From Pseudomonas citri (lineage in GTDB: Bacteria > Pseudomonadota > Gammaproteobacteria > Pseudomonadales > Pseudomonadaceae): a stretch of DNA of 64,000 nt. Below are positions 1 to 8,477 of the stretch, piece after piece. The notes below the pieces were generated by a model, which did not search any database, was not told the origin of the DNA, and saw only the letters and a program-made list of their open reading frames with translations. Location: assembly GCF_025336485.1 (NCBI RefSeq), contig NZ_JAODAB010000010.1, forward strand, positions 1 through 64,000. The letters are read 5' to 3'. How positions within the stretch are numbered: position 1 is the stretch's first letter; every line of letters begins with the position of its first letter. A program made the translations under genes and the position numbers.

Positions 1-24
1 ATGATGATGGCCTCCGAAAACAAA

Positions 25-57
25 ACACCCTGCGAAAGCGTAGCCCTCGCAGGGTGT
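25..57 (-). terminator. Rho-independent terminator reading leftwards
   Basis: An 11-bp perfect inverted repeat (arms 25-35 and 47-57) is followed, on the minus strand, by a T-rich tract at 24-15. This is the form of an intrinsic terminator for a minus-strand transcript entering from the right. The nearest minus-strand gene is only a decayed one at 135-361. Confidence 0.6.
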
Positions 58-134
58 GGGGGTGACCATCTCATTAAGCCGCCTAAAGAGGCAGCAGAAA
101 AAACAGCAGGCGTTGAATAGCCTGAGTATTGCTG

Positions 135-361
135 TCAGCAGGTTACAAGACGATGATGTTTTTTGGTGCGACGAAGAAAGCACCTTAAGACCGCTCCAGC
201 ACCGGTCGATTGATGCTGATAGGCAAGGGGGGCGCGTTTATAGTCTTCCAGTTGGTTCACGAAGGCTTTGGCCTCTACATGGCTACGAAAGCTGACCACC
301 ATGCGTCTATCCAGACAAGCCAGCTTTCGGGTGTGCTCGCTTCTTCAATTCTGATCTGCAT
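135..361 (-). pseudogene. Frameshifted small hypothetical gene
   Basis: On the minus strand an ATG at 361 opens a reading frame starting MQIRIEEASTPESW and continuing LVWIDAWW. It then stops, while the next frame carries a coherent continuation (MVVSFRSHVEAKAFVNQLEDY) ending at 135. Joining the two frames by a one-base shift near 310 gives a plausible protein of about 75 residues. The product is not recognised. The frameshift and the neighbouring fragments suggest decay. The terminator at 25-57 lies correctly downstream. Confidence 0.45.
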
Positions 362-745
362 CACTGGAATCCCTTCGTGAGGTGGTTCAGGTCAACTAGG
401 AGCCTAGACAAAAAAACTCGTGCTCTTCGAGATCTGAAAATCTCGCCAGCGACAACTATCATTGGGTTAGTCGGTTTCATCGGATGTTTTTTCTCTGTGA
501 CTCAATTCCCATTCGGACGGATTCGACGTGCGGCTATGGCTCCAAGAGTGCTACTGGAACCATCAGTGGATCCCCCTCTGATCTATCCACATCGTTATCG
601 ACTCAACGGCGTCGGCCAGCGCGAGCTGATTTTCGTGGGGTGTTTCAAGAATGTCCGGTAGCTGGGGAGGGGCGACATGGCGATATTTCCTCAGAGCGAA
701 CTGAAAGATTAGCAACGTCAGGGCGGGTGCGCCGGATCATCGCAG
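362..745. other. Stretch without an intact gene
   Basis: No intact gene is seen. On the minus strand a fragment ending at a stop at 563-565 reads ENQLALADAVESITMWIDQRG. It resembles in style the small protein fragment at 1601-1735 (LEAAIMELTLWGELRG), so it may be a remnant of a related small Pseudomonas protein. The open frames on the plus strand here have no coding character that I can see. Confidence 0.4.
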
Positions 746-1140
746 CTATCCAGGTAGGTTGTGCAACCGGCAGTAATCAGCCCATGATATATTGACCATT
801 TCGGCTATCTCCCTGTGCGCATCAAGGACAAGTTGATGCGCCTGATCTTCGGAGGTTGCAATCGGTCGAAGCGTCAGCTCCCAGGTGCCCACACCTAGTC
901 TTTCGACTTCGTCCTCGTACGCTTGCTCAATTAGCTCCTGCTGTTCATTCGGACTTCATAACCTCGATAATAGACACGCCAGCGTTCCATCAAGTTTTAT
1001 CCATGGCGTTTCCTCATCCGCTTCGATGATTCTGAAGTCCTCAAAAAACCTCTCATTCTTAGTCTGCAGGGGCAGGGCCGAGGTAAGCTCCAATGGAGCG
1101 GGCAGGGTCTCTTTCAACCTATAACTAGGGGCGTCTGGTA
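746..1140 (-). pseudogene. Decayed hypothetical gene in three frames
   Basis: Three minus-strand segments in different frames join into one protein-like sequence. The first includes ERFFEDFRIIEADEETPWIK, the second a short piece around 940-960, and the third EQQELIEQAYEDEVERLG. The last segment runs to a TAG at 746-748 and ends DYCRLHNLPG. The upper limit is uncertain because the frame stays open to about 1192 without a clear start. At least two frameshifts are needed, so this is a broken gene. I do not recognise the family. Confidence 0.5.
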
Positions 1141-1228
1141 GTTTGGACGCGTGGTGAGTTTTCAGATGGAAAACGGCTGGAAAAACGACGGATTAGGTAC
1201 AAACTGTAAAAAAAACAAGGGGGATCCC

Positions 1229-1462
1229 ATGAGCTGTCTTATTTGTGCAGGTATCGCAGAACGCATTCAGTGTCATGGCCCGTGGGAGGAGAGAGATTGT
1301 CCGGTCTGTGGTCGCTATCGGGTTTCAGATGCGCTCGTGTTGACGCTGATGGAACAGGGGCAGATTTTCGATGTGAGCAAAACAAGGATTTGGCTTGCCA
1401 GCAAGCGCAAGGAAGAAGTTATTCCATCCATTGAGATTCACGAGGCGCTACTGGTGCCGTGA
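1229..1462 (+). CDS. Small zinc-ribbon-like hypothetical protein
   Basis: A 77-residue protein beginning MSCLICAGIAERIQCHG. It has two CxxC pairs (CLIC near residue 3 and CPVC near residue 26) that could form a zinc ribbon, followed by a helical tail ending HEALLVP. I chose the ATG at 1229 because AAGGGGG lies just upstream; the frame is open further 5' but without a good ribosome site. No function is known to me. Similar short cysteine-paired proteins are common in Pseudomonas accessory regions (general knowledge, not verified here). Confidence 0.6.
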   Translation: MSCLICAGIAERIQCHGPWEERDCPVCGRYRVSDALVLTLMEQGQIFDVSKTRIWLASKRKEEVIPSIEIHEALLVP

Positions 1463-1600
1463 ATTGTTTTTTGTCTGAGCGAGGTGGATGCCCCCGGCGC
1501 GTATTCGCTTTTAATTGTCACAGCGAATCAAAGTGCATTTAGCCGCCGTCTACTATGAGAATCCAGCTACTCAACAGGATTCTTCGCCGTATGGGCTGGA

Positions 1601-1735
1601 TCACTCCGGTGCCATCAATACAGAAAGCGTCATGTTGATGAACTCTTCATTTGTTCCGATCATATCCAGCACACCACGCACGTTACCTCCAACCTCACCC
1701 GATCCTCGCAGCTCGCCCCAGAGCGTCAGTTCCAT
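1601..1735 (-). CDS. Small hypothetical protein, possibly a 3' fragment
   Basis: A minus-strand frame with ATG at 1735 encodes 44 residues starting MELTLWGELRGSGEVGG and ending MAPE at the TGA at 1601-1603. The frame is open for a few codons further upstream (NQVGLEAAI), where no start exists before a TAA. It may therefore be the C-terminal half of a slightly longer gene whose beginning is lost. The remaining sequence at 1463-1600 and 1736-1846 shows nothing recognisable. Confidence 0.4.
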   Translation of the reverse strand: MELTLWGELRGSGEVGGNVRGVLDMIGTNEEFINMTLSVLMAPE

Positions 1736-1846
1736 GATCGCAGCCTCAAGGCCGACCTGGTTTCGTTGATCTTATAATGCAGGGAAGGGTGCAGTAGGAG
1801 AATTTGATGGGATCTTGTCGCTCGGCTATTGAGGGTTCGCACAGAA

Positions 1847-2164
1847 TCAGAGCGCGCTCAGTAGACGCTCAAGATGCTCTCGTTCCCAGCCACTTAATAG
1901 CTCGACTGGATCCGTGCCATTGCGTTGCCAGCCTTCAACAGTCTCGACGCGACCACCATGCGCTCTGCAATCCTCGCAGTAATCCAAGGTGCCGCCGTCA
2001 TTGAAAAGCGTTAGCAGCCAGCCGTCGATCTCAACACTCATGAGGCCGTTGTAAATCTCATTCCAAGTCTGCTGAGAGGCCCGATGCATGGTGCGGGTGC
2101 CGAGCGCGACGTCCTTCAGTACTTGGTAGACCTCGCGGGCGGTGAGAGCAGGTTTTGTGTTCAA
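1847..2164 (-). CDS. Hypothetical protein of Pseudomonas (DUF7693-like)
   Basis: A 105-residue acidic protein starting with NTKPALTAREVYQVLKDVAL and containing a CEDCRAHGG segment. I recall this type from Pseudomonas genomes as a small uncharacterised family (DUF7693 is my best guess). The start is a TTG at 2164: no in-frame ATG lies between it and an upstream TAA, and GGAAAA precedes it. It stands alone, with no obvious operon partner. The function is unknown. Confidence 0.6.
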   Translation of the reverse strand: MNTKPALTAREVYQVLKDVALGTRTMHRASQQTWNEIYNGLMSVEIDGWLLTLFNDGGTLDYCEDCRAHGGRVETVEGWQRNGTDPVELLSGWEREHLERLLSAL

Positions 2165-2373
2165 ATTTTTCCATCGCTTTTATTGCCGATACTCGTTTTG
2201 AGGTGTCCAAAATCATCAGGCCAGTTCAATGATCCTCGCCGAAGCGCTCAGGGCGCTGGTGGTTTTTAAGCGTAGCAGCGCGAGAAAGTCTGAGAATTTT
2301 CAAAGGAGAGGGGATAGTTCCTTTGGTCACGGAGAAAGCGTCACCTTGGCAATGAGGTTTGCTAGCATCCGCC

Positions 2374-2859
2374 ATGGTTGGCTATTGCAAACATCTGAGG
2401 TGGTGGTATATCGATTTTTCAATCAAAGAGTACATTCCCATCGAGTCTGTTCAGGTCGATATTTGGGCATTGATGGCATTGCCATCGCGCGGTGCTGTGC
2501 TTCACGAGATGGTTCACCGAGGTCTGTCTTTCGTTTTTTATAAGCAGCTGGCAGTCATCTTGGACATCTCAAAGAGCGAGCTTCGCCATTACTTATTCAT
2601 GTCGTCTGCAACGCTGACGAGGAGGTCGATGGCAGGGCGGTTGAGTGTGGCTGAGGGTGATCGGTTGTGCACGCTTATTAGCGTTTTGAACGCTGCTCAT
2701 GAGCTGTTCGAAGGTGATCTTCGCGCCGCTAGGGAATGGATGAAATCGCCCGCATTCGGGCTTGATTCAAGAGCACCGCTGGACATGTTGGGTACTCGTG
2801 TCGAAGCCCAGGCTGTTATTGATCTGATAGGTCGATTGGAGAATGGAACGCACGCTTGA
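2374..2859 (+). CDS. Xre/MbcA/ParS-type antitoxin, apparently orphan
   Basis: A 161-residue protein with the layout of type II antitoxins of the Xre-RES family. A four-helix DNA-binding part spans roughly residues 45-90 (LDISKSELRHYLFMSSATLTR region), and the C-terminal toxin-binding part (DUF2384) has GRLSVAEGDRL, LFEGDLRAAREWM and PLDMLGTRVEAQAVIDLIGRL. In this family the C-terminal domain holds the RES or Fic-like toxin and the N-terminal part represses the operon. The toxin normally follows directly, but after the stop only a 31-codon frame is present. I see no RES gene on either side, so the toxin appears lost. A TTG at 2359 or an ATG near 2473 are alternative starts. Confidence 0.75.
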   Translation: MVGYCKHLRWWYIDFSIKEYIPIESVQVDIWALMALPSRGAVLHEMVHRGLSFVFYKQLAVILDISKSELRHYLFMSSATLTRRSMAGRLSVAEGDRLCTLISVLNAAHELFEGDLRAAREWMKSPAFGLDSRAPLDMLGTRVEAQAVIDLIGRLENGTHA

Positions 2860-2970
2860 GGAGCGCTAGGTGACGCCGCTGAGGGTTCATCCTGATCCGC
2901 AAATGACGCCACAATCGGATAAACATCGAAGGAGTTTGAGGCTTCAGGCACAAGGCGATACGGGATGAAA

Positions 2971-3568
2971 TCACAACCCAAGATCGAGTTGCATACGCCA
3001 TTCAAGCAAATCTTCTGGCAGTACCTCCGGCGGCAAAGTTTGGACGATGCCTCGAAGTAAGTGACCGGAATGACAGTGGAGTATCGCGACTTTACTCGGG
3101 TCATCCTCAAAAAACGCTAGCTTTGCTCCTGCCCGGCGCTGGCCCTTGCGCAGGGCTTCTAATGCCTCCTGGCCGAGCCATTCGAGGCGTAGAAATCCAT
3201 ACATGTTCACCGTGCGAGCTCTCACATGACTTTTTAGCAGTTCAGCCACCAACTGCTCCAAACCTTGCGCGCCGAGCGTGGCCACAGCCAATTGCCAAAG
3301 CTGCCCTTCGAGAGGGGTCGTGATCTTCATACACACGCCAGGATGATGATGTGCTTGAACTCCCGTTTCGACCCAAAACCGTCGTTCTGGTTTAGGAGCG
3401 GCTGGAGTGCTGGCATCTTCCAGATGCGACACCAAAGCTTCTTTCAATTCGAGTAACGCTTCTTGCAGTCGAGCGTCCTCGCGCGGGATCGCCCGAGCTC
3501 GGCTTGAATTCTTCGACGTGCCGGAGAAGGGCTTCCGCATCCTTTATGTTGAGATCAAAAACAATCAT
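2971..3568 (-). pseudogene. Hypothetical protein interrupted by a frameshift
   Basis: The N-terminus (MIVFDLNIKDAEALLRHVEEF, start at 3568) is in one frame. The rest (REDARLQEALLELKEAL onward, to the stop at 2971) is in another, with the switch near 3490-3520. Joined, they give a protein of about 195 residues, of unknown function, ending EWRMQLDLGL. An alternative start at 3601 overlaps the stop of the upstream antitoxin-like gene (TAATG), which suggests translational coupling. A sequencing error could also explain the shift. The tail xLDLGL is also seen in the unrelated-looking paralogs at 20882-21406 and 33515-33994. Confidence 0.55.
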
Positions 3569-3600
3569 GTTGAGTCCGGGGTTTTGGAGGAGGGGGCGCA

Positions 3601-3792
3601 TTAGCAGGTGAATCCGTGACTGAGTTTTTCAAGCTCAGCCTTTACGAGTTCGTATCCCTCCTCGGAGTGAGCCACTTGAAGCGGTGTGCTTCCACCGAGG
3701 GCTGCTTTCGATTGGTTTAGCCACATGTCAGCTTTTGCTTTGTTGCCAAAGATTCGCTCGGCTTCGCGGTGGATCAGCTCAACGTAATTCAT
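3601..3792 (-). CDS. MbcA/ParS/Xre toxin-binding-domain protein
   Basis: A 63-residue protein, MNYVELIHREAERIFGNK to LEKLSHGFTC, consisting only of the C-terminal DUF2384-type domain (KADMWLNQSKAALGGSTPLQVAHSEEGYELVK). This is the part of MbcA/ParS antitoxins that contacts the toxin and places the antitoxin operator contact. A decayed copy lies at 21718-21907. The stop overlaps the start of the next frame downstream, so it probably formed an operon with the broken gene at 2971-3568. I chose the ATG at 3792 because the decayed copy begins at the same residue. A start at 3819 is possible. Confidence 0.7.
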   Translation of the reverse strand: MNYVELIHREAERIFGNKAKADMWLNQSKAALGGSTPLQVAHSEEGYELVKAELEKLSHGFTC

Positions 3793-3831
3793 TTTCTGGC
3801 TCTCGGGAGATTCGTCCACGTCCGCTCGGTA

Positions 3832-4350
3832 TTAGCTGGCGGTCGAGGTCGATGCTGGGGGCTTCGCGCAATATTCACGAAACGCTTTGATGCCCCGTTT
3901 GATGATCAATATTGGCTTAATCATGTAGCGATAGCTGACGAACATATTGAGCGCGAGCCAACCCAACTGGTAAGTCGAGCCATGAAATCCCCCATGGTGT
4001 GTGCTGTTTTGCCAAAAGCCGTAGGCAACGAAAATAGTAAAAATGGCGACCGCCAGAGGCAGGATGCTGAGCCTTCCCAAGGACACTGCGATGAAGGGGA
4101 TGGTGACAACTGAGCGGACGGGTTCATTGTCGAGCTGAATGGCCCAGATCCGATTGACATTGTCTTTGCCTGGCTGGTAAGTCGCTCGGATTCGGTTGCC
4201 CGCTTTTACATGAGCATCGAGAACGTCTGGGATTTCGAGTTTTTCGTGCTTCTTGCCATCAATCTTCCAGTAGTGATAGCTGACCATGTCGCCGCCAAAG
4301 CCTCGCGATTTCTCGTCGAGCCGGCCGTCTACGATTTGCATTTCCTTCAT
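3832..4350 (-). CDS. Inner-membrane hypothetical protein
   Basis: A 172-residue protein. Residues 1-85 are soluble and beta-rich (SYHYWKIDGKKHEKLEIPD, then GNRIRATYQPGKDNVNRIWAI). They are followed by two or three hydrophobic segments (about 84-112 and 125-150) and a basic C-terminal tail. The architecture suggests a small membrane-anchored sensor-like domain, but I recognise no family. The gene is preceded by an AT-rich region shared with the divergent Xre regulator at 4473. Confidence 0.6.
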   Translation of the reverse strand: MKEMQIVDGRLDEKSRGFGGDMVSYHYWKIDGKKHEKLEIPDVLDAHVKAGNRIRATYQPGKDNVNRIWAIQLDNEPVRSVVTIPFIAVSLGRLSILPLAVAIFTIFVAYGFWQNSTHHGGFHGSTYQLGWLALNMFVSYRYMIKPILIIKRGIKAFREYCAKPPASTSTAS

Positions 4351-4407
4351 ACAGATTCCCCAGTCCTCGTGTTTTGAGTGATGGCAAAAAGATATTTTTT
4401 CAAAATC

Positions 4408-4468
4408 CTAAGTAAGTCTTAGCACTTCGTCAAAGAGAATTTAAGAATCTCTTAGTCTTTCGGCTAAG
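4408..4468 (+). promoter_or_regulatory. Cluster of inverted repeats upstream of xre gene
   Basis: Three short inverted repeats lie in the 95 bases before the Xre gene: CTAAG/CTTAG (4408-4412, 4418-4422), AGAGA/TCTCT (4434-4438, 4448-4452) and CTTAG/CTAAG (4451-4455, 4464-4468). Xre-family repressors usually bind such palindromes over their own promoter, so these are likely operators. The last one ends four bases before the ATG. This is inference from sequence only. Confidence 0.4.
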
Positions 4469-4472
4469 AAAA

Positions 4473-4781
4473 ATGACCACGATCAGCAAGCGCCTGAAAG
4501 AAGCGCGAAAGGCAGCAGGCTATTCACAAGAGCGCCTGGGGATAGAAGCAGGCATCGAACCTGCCTCGGCATCAGCGCGGATGAATCAGTATGAGAAGGG
4601 CGTGCACGAGCCTGGAGTTAGCACCATGCAGCAAATTGCAGCTGTCCTGAATTTGCCGGCGGCGTATTTTTATTGTGAGGACGATGAGACCGCCCATCTG
4701 CTCCAACACTTTCATTGCCTGACAAAAGCTGATCGAAAACAAGTGGTCAATTTGGCCAAGCTTCTTGCTTTCTGTGGTTGA
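4473..4781 (+). CDS. Xre-family transcriptional regulator
   Basis: A 102-residue HTH protein. The Cro/C1-type helix-turn-helix spans about residues 5-65 (ISKRLKEARKAAGYSQERLG, then YEKGVHEPGVSTMQQIAAVLNLP), followed by a short helix tail. The length fits a stand-alone repressor. It is divergent from the membrane protein at 3832-4350, and the inverted repeats upstream suggest it controls itself and perhaps that gene. The sequence from 4782 to 4989 holds no recognisable gene. Confidence 0.85.
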   Translation: MTTISKRLKEARKAAGYSQERLGIEAGIEPASASARMNQYEKGVHEPGVSTMQQIAAVLNLPAAYFYCEDDETAHLLQHFHCLTKADRKQVVNLAKLLAFCG

Positions 4782-4989
4782 TGCCTAAGCGAAAGCATCG
4801 TCAAGGGGGGGAGTCCTACACCAAACAAAACTCTGTCGCTGGCAGTGCTGACCGCTGAGGGAGCAACCGAGCCAGTTTGAGAAGATACTTTGTCATGTGA
4901 TGCGCAGCCCCCCAAAGAGCTGCGTTAGATGAGTCTTCATCCTACAGGCTGGCGAAATTTCAACGTTCCTATTCGCTCCCCAAATGGGG

Positions 4990-5772
4990 TTAGTTAATGC
5001 TTTCGGACGTCAAGGCCAAAACGCCCATCGAGCAGTCATCTGTCGTTTTGGTAGCAAACGATTGCTTCAAATTCCAAGCCAGGATATCCCTCATCGCTTT
5101 CGGCGTTGCAGTGCCGCACCAGCCGATAATTTTCCGCAGCGCCGAGGTCGCAGGGGATTTTTGAGCTCGTTGGTACAGGCTCTCTGCGGTGCCGTCACTC
5201 ATGATCACGAAGCCTGAACCTTGGCCACATTCACCCCGGTATAACCGAAAACGGCTATGGACTGTGGAGTCCGTCATGAAAAACGTTGTATTGGCATACT
5301 CACCATTGTCTGGGTGAGATAGCACCAACACTTGGCCATCATCTTGTTGATGAATGATGCACCCATCACCCACATGGCCGGCAAGGTACCGACCTTTTGA
5401 GTGGGCAACGAAAAGCATGGTACTGGCCAATTCAGAAGCCTCACAACGCAGTTTGATTGCCTCGCGTTCCAGTGCCGTCCGGCAGTGCTCCAGTAACACC
5501 TCGGACGCCTTAGTCGAGTTCAACTCAGACAGCGCCCAAATCTCTTCGAAGCGCTCGAGCAAAGCGCGCGTTACTGCCCTGACCACTGCACGTGCGCCAT
5601 GAGCGGAGTGGGTTCGTGAGCCAGCACCATCTGCAAGGGCGATACAAGCAAATTCATGCTGAGTGCGGGCCGCAGCGTAGTCTTGGCACGGCGTATTGCT
5701 TTGCAGGTGCGAGCGTCCAGTGATCTGTCCGCAAGATGCCCGATAGAAATAGCTGCGATCCGCGTCACTCAT
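4990..5772 (-). CDS. PP2C-family serine/threonine phosphatase
   Basis: A 260-residue protein with PP2C motifs in order: a metal-binding Asp in SNTPCQDY (D31), ALADGAGS (D48/G49), GHVGDGCI near 137 and VIMSDGTAESLY near 190. PP2C enzymes remove phosphate from Ser/Thr using two Mn/Mg ions. The gene starts 3 nt after the stop of the vWA gene and follows a kinase gene, forming the phosphatase part of a kinase/phosphatase/vWA triad like those called TerY-P. It would oppose the kinase at 6471-8477. Confidence 0.88.
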   Translation of the reverse strand: MSDADRSYFYRASCGQITGRSHLQSNTPCQDYAAARTQHEFACIALADGAGSRTHSAHGARAVVRAVTRALLERFEEIWALSELNSTKASEVLLEHCRTALEREAIKLRCEASELASTMLFVAHSKGRYLAGHVGDGCIIHQQDDGQVLVLSHPDNGEYANTTFFMTDSTVHSRFRLYRGECGQGSGFVIMSDGTAESLYQRAQKSPATSALRKIIGWCGTATPKAMRDILAWNLKQSFATKTTDDCSMGVLALTSESIN

Positions 5773-5775
5773 GTC

Positions 5776-6450
5776 CTACACCTGGCCCCAGGCGTCGATA
5801 CCTGCTTTGTCCAAGACGACGGTATCACCAGGTATGGATTGCGATACGCGTGAAACGCTGCGGCTGAGCCAGAGGAAAAACTCTTTGAAGTTGAGGCCTT
5901 TCAGTCGCAAAGGAGGGCGGCCAGGTGACAGCCTGCCCAAGGTTTCCAGATTGGCAGCGGCACCGATCGCAATCGGGAACACTGTCAGCTTTTTGCTTTC
6001 GCACAGGGCACGGATTCGCTCGCTGGCGCGGCTAATGTCATCGGTAGGCTCGCCATCTGTCATGACGACCATCCAAGGCTGGTAGTAATCGACACCAGCC
6101 CGCTGATAGTCACCTTTTCGTACTTCGAGCAGATCCAGGGCAAGGTTCACGCCCTGGCCCATGGCGGTCGTTCCTTCGGCGATCAGTACGGGCACGTCCT
6201 GCCGCTCGATGGCCATGAAGTCGACCGTTCTTTTGGCTTCGCTGCTGAAGGTGACGATGCTGATCTCAGCAGCATACTGGGCTACCTCATCGTCACGAAT
6301 CGCGTCGTAAAACATTTGCACGCCAGCTTGAAGCTCTCGAATCGGATCTCCCGCCATCGAGCCGCTGACATCGAGAACCAGGCAAATTGGCACCCTGGCA
6401 GTTGGGTTATCCACCAAATCTTCCTGGCTGAGAATGTATTCATTGTTCAT
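5776..6450 (-). CDS. vWA-domain protein, TerY-like
   Basis: A 224-residue single von Willebrand factor A domain. The MIDAS metal site is visible as DVSGS (residues 27-31), a threonine in GTTAMG near 93 and MTDGEPTD near 130. TerY-type vWA proteins act as metal-dependent adaptor subunits. An AGGAGA ribosome site precedes the ATG at 6450. It lies between the kinase and phosphatase genes with 3-20 nt gaps, so the three are one operon. Family knowledge links such triads to stress and phage-response signalling. The specific role here is not known. Confidence 0.88.
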   Translation of the reverse strand: MNNEYILSQEDLVDNPTARVPICLVLDVSGSMAGDPIRELQAGVQMFYDAIRDDEVAQYAAEISIVTFSSEAKRTVDFMAIERQDVPVLIAEGTTAMGQGVNLALDLLEVRKGDYQRAGVDYYQPWMVVMTDGEPTDDISRASERIRALCESKKLTVFPIAIGAAANLETLGRLSPGRPPLRLKGLNFKEFFLWLSRSVSRVSQSIPGDTVVLDKAGIDAWGQV

Positions 6451-6470
6451 GAGCGATCTCCTGTCGAAAA

Positions 6471-8477
6471 CTAGCTAGAAAAGATTGCGCGCCACAGCCT
6501 GCTGAAGAACTCAGCAACCTTGGACGTTCGCTTACGGGTGTACGGTTGCGACCGAGGGGCAGAGCCTGTCTCGCTACGGGATTGAACCGTGGCATGCGGT
6601 CGAGGTGCCGGGGGAGGGCTACCTTGTTGAGTCGGTGATCGTGGCCGCGGCGGCGGTGTTTGGACGCTGCGGGTCTGTATGGGCTGAACTTGAGGCGTTG
6701 GCTGCGGCCTAACTATCGGTTGCACAGGGACTGGGCGCGGCATCATTGATGGGCGGGCGATTGGAAGTATGGGAGCCGGGCGTCCTTGGTTTTTTCGTTC
6801 GGCTTGCTGCCCCTCTTTGTAACTCTCCTGGGCCATGCGAGTAAGTCTGTGTTTTCTGTGGCAGTCCTGGCACCAGGGCTTGTGACCAATCTTGGCCTTC
6901 TTCTCGACGTGTTTTTTTGAAGCAGTAATCGTCTTATTGCACTTGCCGCAAGGGACGACTACGGGGTCTCTGATGAAAAAAAAGGTAGTAGGGAAGACTT
7001 CGTTCCCATAGTAGTTCTTCGCCACGGAGTAGCGGTAGCGCCTGAGCAGATCGATCCAGTCCTCCACTGAAATTCGATCACCGTCGCGAAATGTGCGCTG
7101 GAAAGCGATGCGAACATCCTTTTTCAGGTGGTTCCAAATGGTCTCCCATGCGCCCTCGGGAGCATTCTCTCCAGAGAAATTCTCCTGGTCATCGAAGTCC
7201 CGGTAAGGAAAATTCTTAGCCTTGATATTGGCTGACGGCGACCCACCATTTTGCTGCGAATAGGGAGGTTTTCCAGGAAACAAGATCATGAACAGCATCG
7301 TCGCGATGGCGAACAGCTCATGCTCTTTGCTGCGCATAAACGTTCTGTAGTCGATGCCTTGAATCTCCGGAGCCGTGAAATTTTCGGTACCCACGGGACA
7401 CGGAAAGCCTTCGATCTGGAAGCTGTCGGTGTCGACCATCCATAATTTGGTGCTGTCTTGGGTGACCAAGAGATTTTGGGCGTTGATATCACCTAGTAGG
7501 ATGTTCAAACCATGAAGAAACCGAACCTGCTCAAGGAATGCCAGGCACACATTGAGCAGGTCGATGCGCCCCCATGTTGGGAAGACCTTGAGAAAGGCGG
7601 GCTTGATAAATATTGCCGAGAACATTGTCTTGCCTTGCGCGCAAGGCATGAGATAGCCGACGAATTCCGAGTACTGATTGAACAAGACCTCAGTGGGCCA
7701 ACAGATGCCGGCATGGTCGATCTTTCGAGTCACCATCAGCTTGATTTTTTTACGCCTCAGCGTAGTCAGCTGTTCGGCGTGATAGATCTTGCAGACGAAG
7801 GAGGGCATATCCGTTTCATAGATAACGCCTTCACCCCCTTGGCTGATCTTTTTAGTCAGCCTCACTGGTTTTCCTGCAGATGTCATGACCACGTCGCCTG
7901 TTGCAGGTAGTGCTTTGACGGCGAGTCGCTCATTCGCAGCGCTTGTGGGCGCTCGGTGCATCGCAAACGGCGTCAGAGGCGCAGGATCTGGCGTCGGCGC
8001 TTTCTTCTCAGAAGAGCCTTGGGGCTGGTTTTGAGGTGGCCACTTATGGCAGGAAATGCTGTTGGCTTTAGCCTGGCTCATCAACTGATCATCACAGGTA
8101 ACGATAGTCATCCCGTACTGACTAGCAACCTCAAGCAGGCGTGTGTGGGCGGTCTGGGCTCTGAACTGGAGCCGCTTGAGGAGAAACGCCGGAGCCCCGT
8201 CGAACTTGAACGCAGCGAGCAGGTCGCCTGGCAGAATGGAGTCGCCGGTAGGGAAGTCCTTTTCCGTTATGGCGTGCCCATCCTCGATCTGCTGGAGCAC
8301 TCGTTCTGCGTTATATCCCTGCGCAGTTGGCTGACCGCGGCAATCAATCAAAACCGCTATCGCTTCGACGAGCAGCACTGGCACATTTTGCTTGTCGCGG
8401 ATTCTCGAAATGATGTCTGGATGGGCTAGCAGCACCCCAGCATCAATCAACACCTTTTGGATTTTTCGTTCCGTCAT
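6471..8477 (-). CDS. PIN domain-protein kinase fusion with zinc-ribbon tail
   Basis: About 668 residues. The N-terminal ~160 residues look like a PIN RNase domain: VLIDAGVLLA, a glutamate in LLVEAIAVL, and MTIVTCDDQL near the end. A protein kinase follows, with a glycine loop (KISQGGEGVIYE), VCKIYH as the lysine strand, catalytic loop LGDINAQNLL in place of HRD, VDTDSF in place of DFG, and FTAPEIQG. After the kinase come CGKCNK and CQDCHRKH (a possible zinc ribbon) and a Pro-rich linker with a basic C-terminus. The start is uncertain: ATGs at 8519 and 8573 extend it, but the PIN core begins right after the one at 8477. It is the kinase of the TerY-P-like triad; the PIN fusion suggests RNA cleavage as output. 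Confidence 0.8.
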   Translation of the reverse strand: MTERKIQKVLIDAGVLLAHPDIISRIRDKQNVPVLLVEAIAVLIDCRGQPTAQGYNAERVLQQIEDGHAITEKDFPTGDSILPGDLLAAFKFDGAPAFLLKRLQFRAQTAHTRLLEVASQYGMTIVTCDDQLMSQAKANSISCHKWPPQNQPQGSSEKKAPTPDPAPLTPFAMHRAPTSAANERLAVKALPATGDVVMTSAGKPVRLTKKISQGGEGVIYETDMPSFVCKIYHAEQLTTLRRKKIKLMVTRKIDHAGICWPTEVLFNQYSEFVGYLMPCAQGKTMFSAIFIKPAFLKVFPTWGRIDLLNVCLAFLEQVRFLHGLNILLGDINAQNLLVTQDSTKLWMVDTDSFQIEGFPCPVGTENFTAPEIQGIDYRTFMRSKEHELFAIATMLFMILFPGKPPYSQQNGGSPSANIKAKNFPYRDFDDQENFSGENAPEGAWETIWNHLKKDVRIAFQRTFRDGDRISVEDWIDLLRRYRYSVAKNYYGNEVFPTTFFFIRDPVVVPCGKCNKTITASKKHVEKKAKIGHKPWCQDCHRKHRLTRMAQESYKEGQQAERKNQGRPAPILPIARPSMMPRPVPVQPIVRPQPTPQVQPIQTRSVQTPPPRPRSPTQQGSPPPAPRPHATVQSRSETGSAPRSQPYTRKRTSKVAEFFSRLWRAIFSS

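Noticed and set aside
484-795. Plus-strand open frames at 377-661 and 484-795
   Set aside because: No ribosome sites, overlapping frames of similar length and no recognisable content. The minus strand has a more protein-like fragment.
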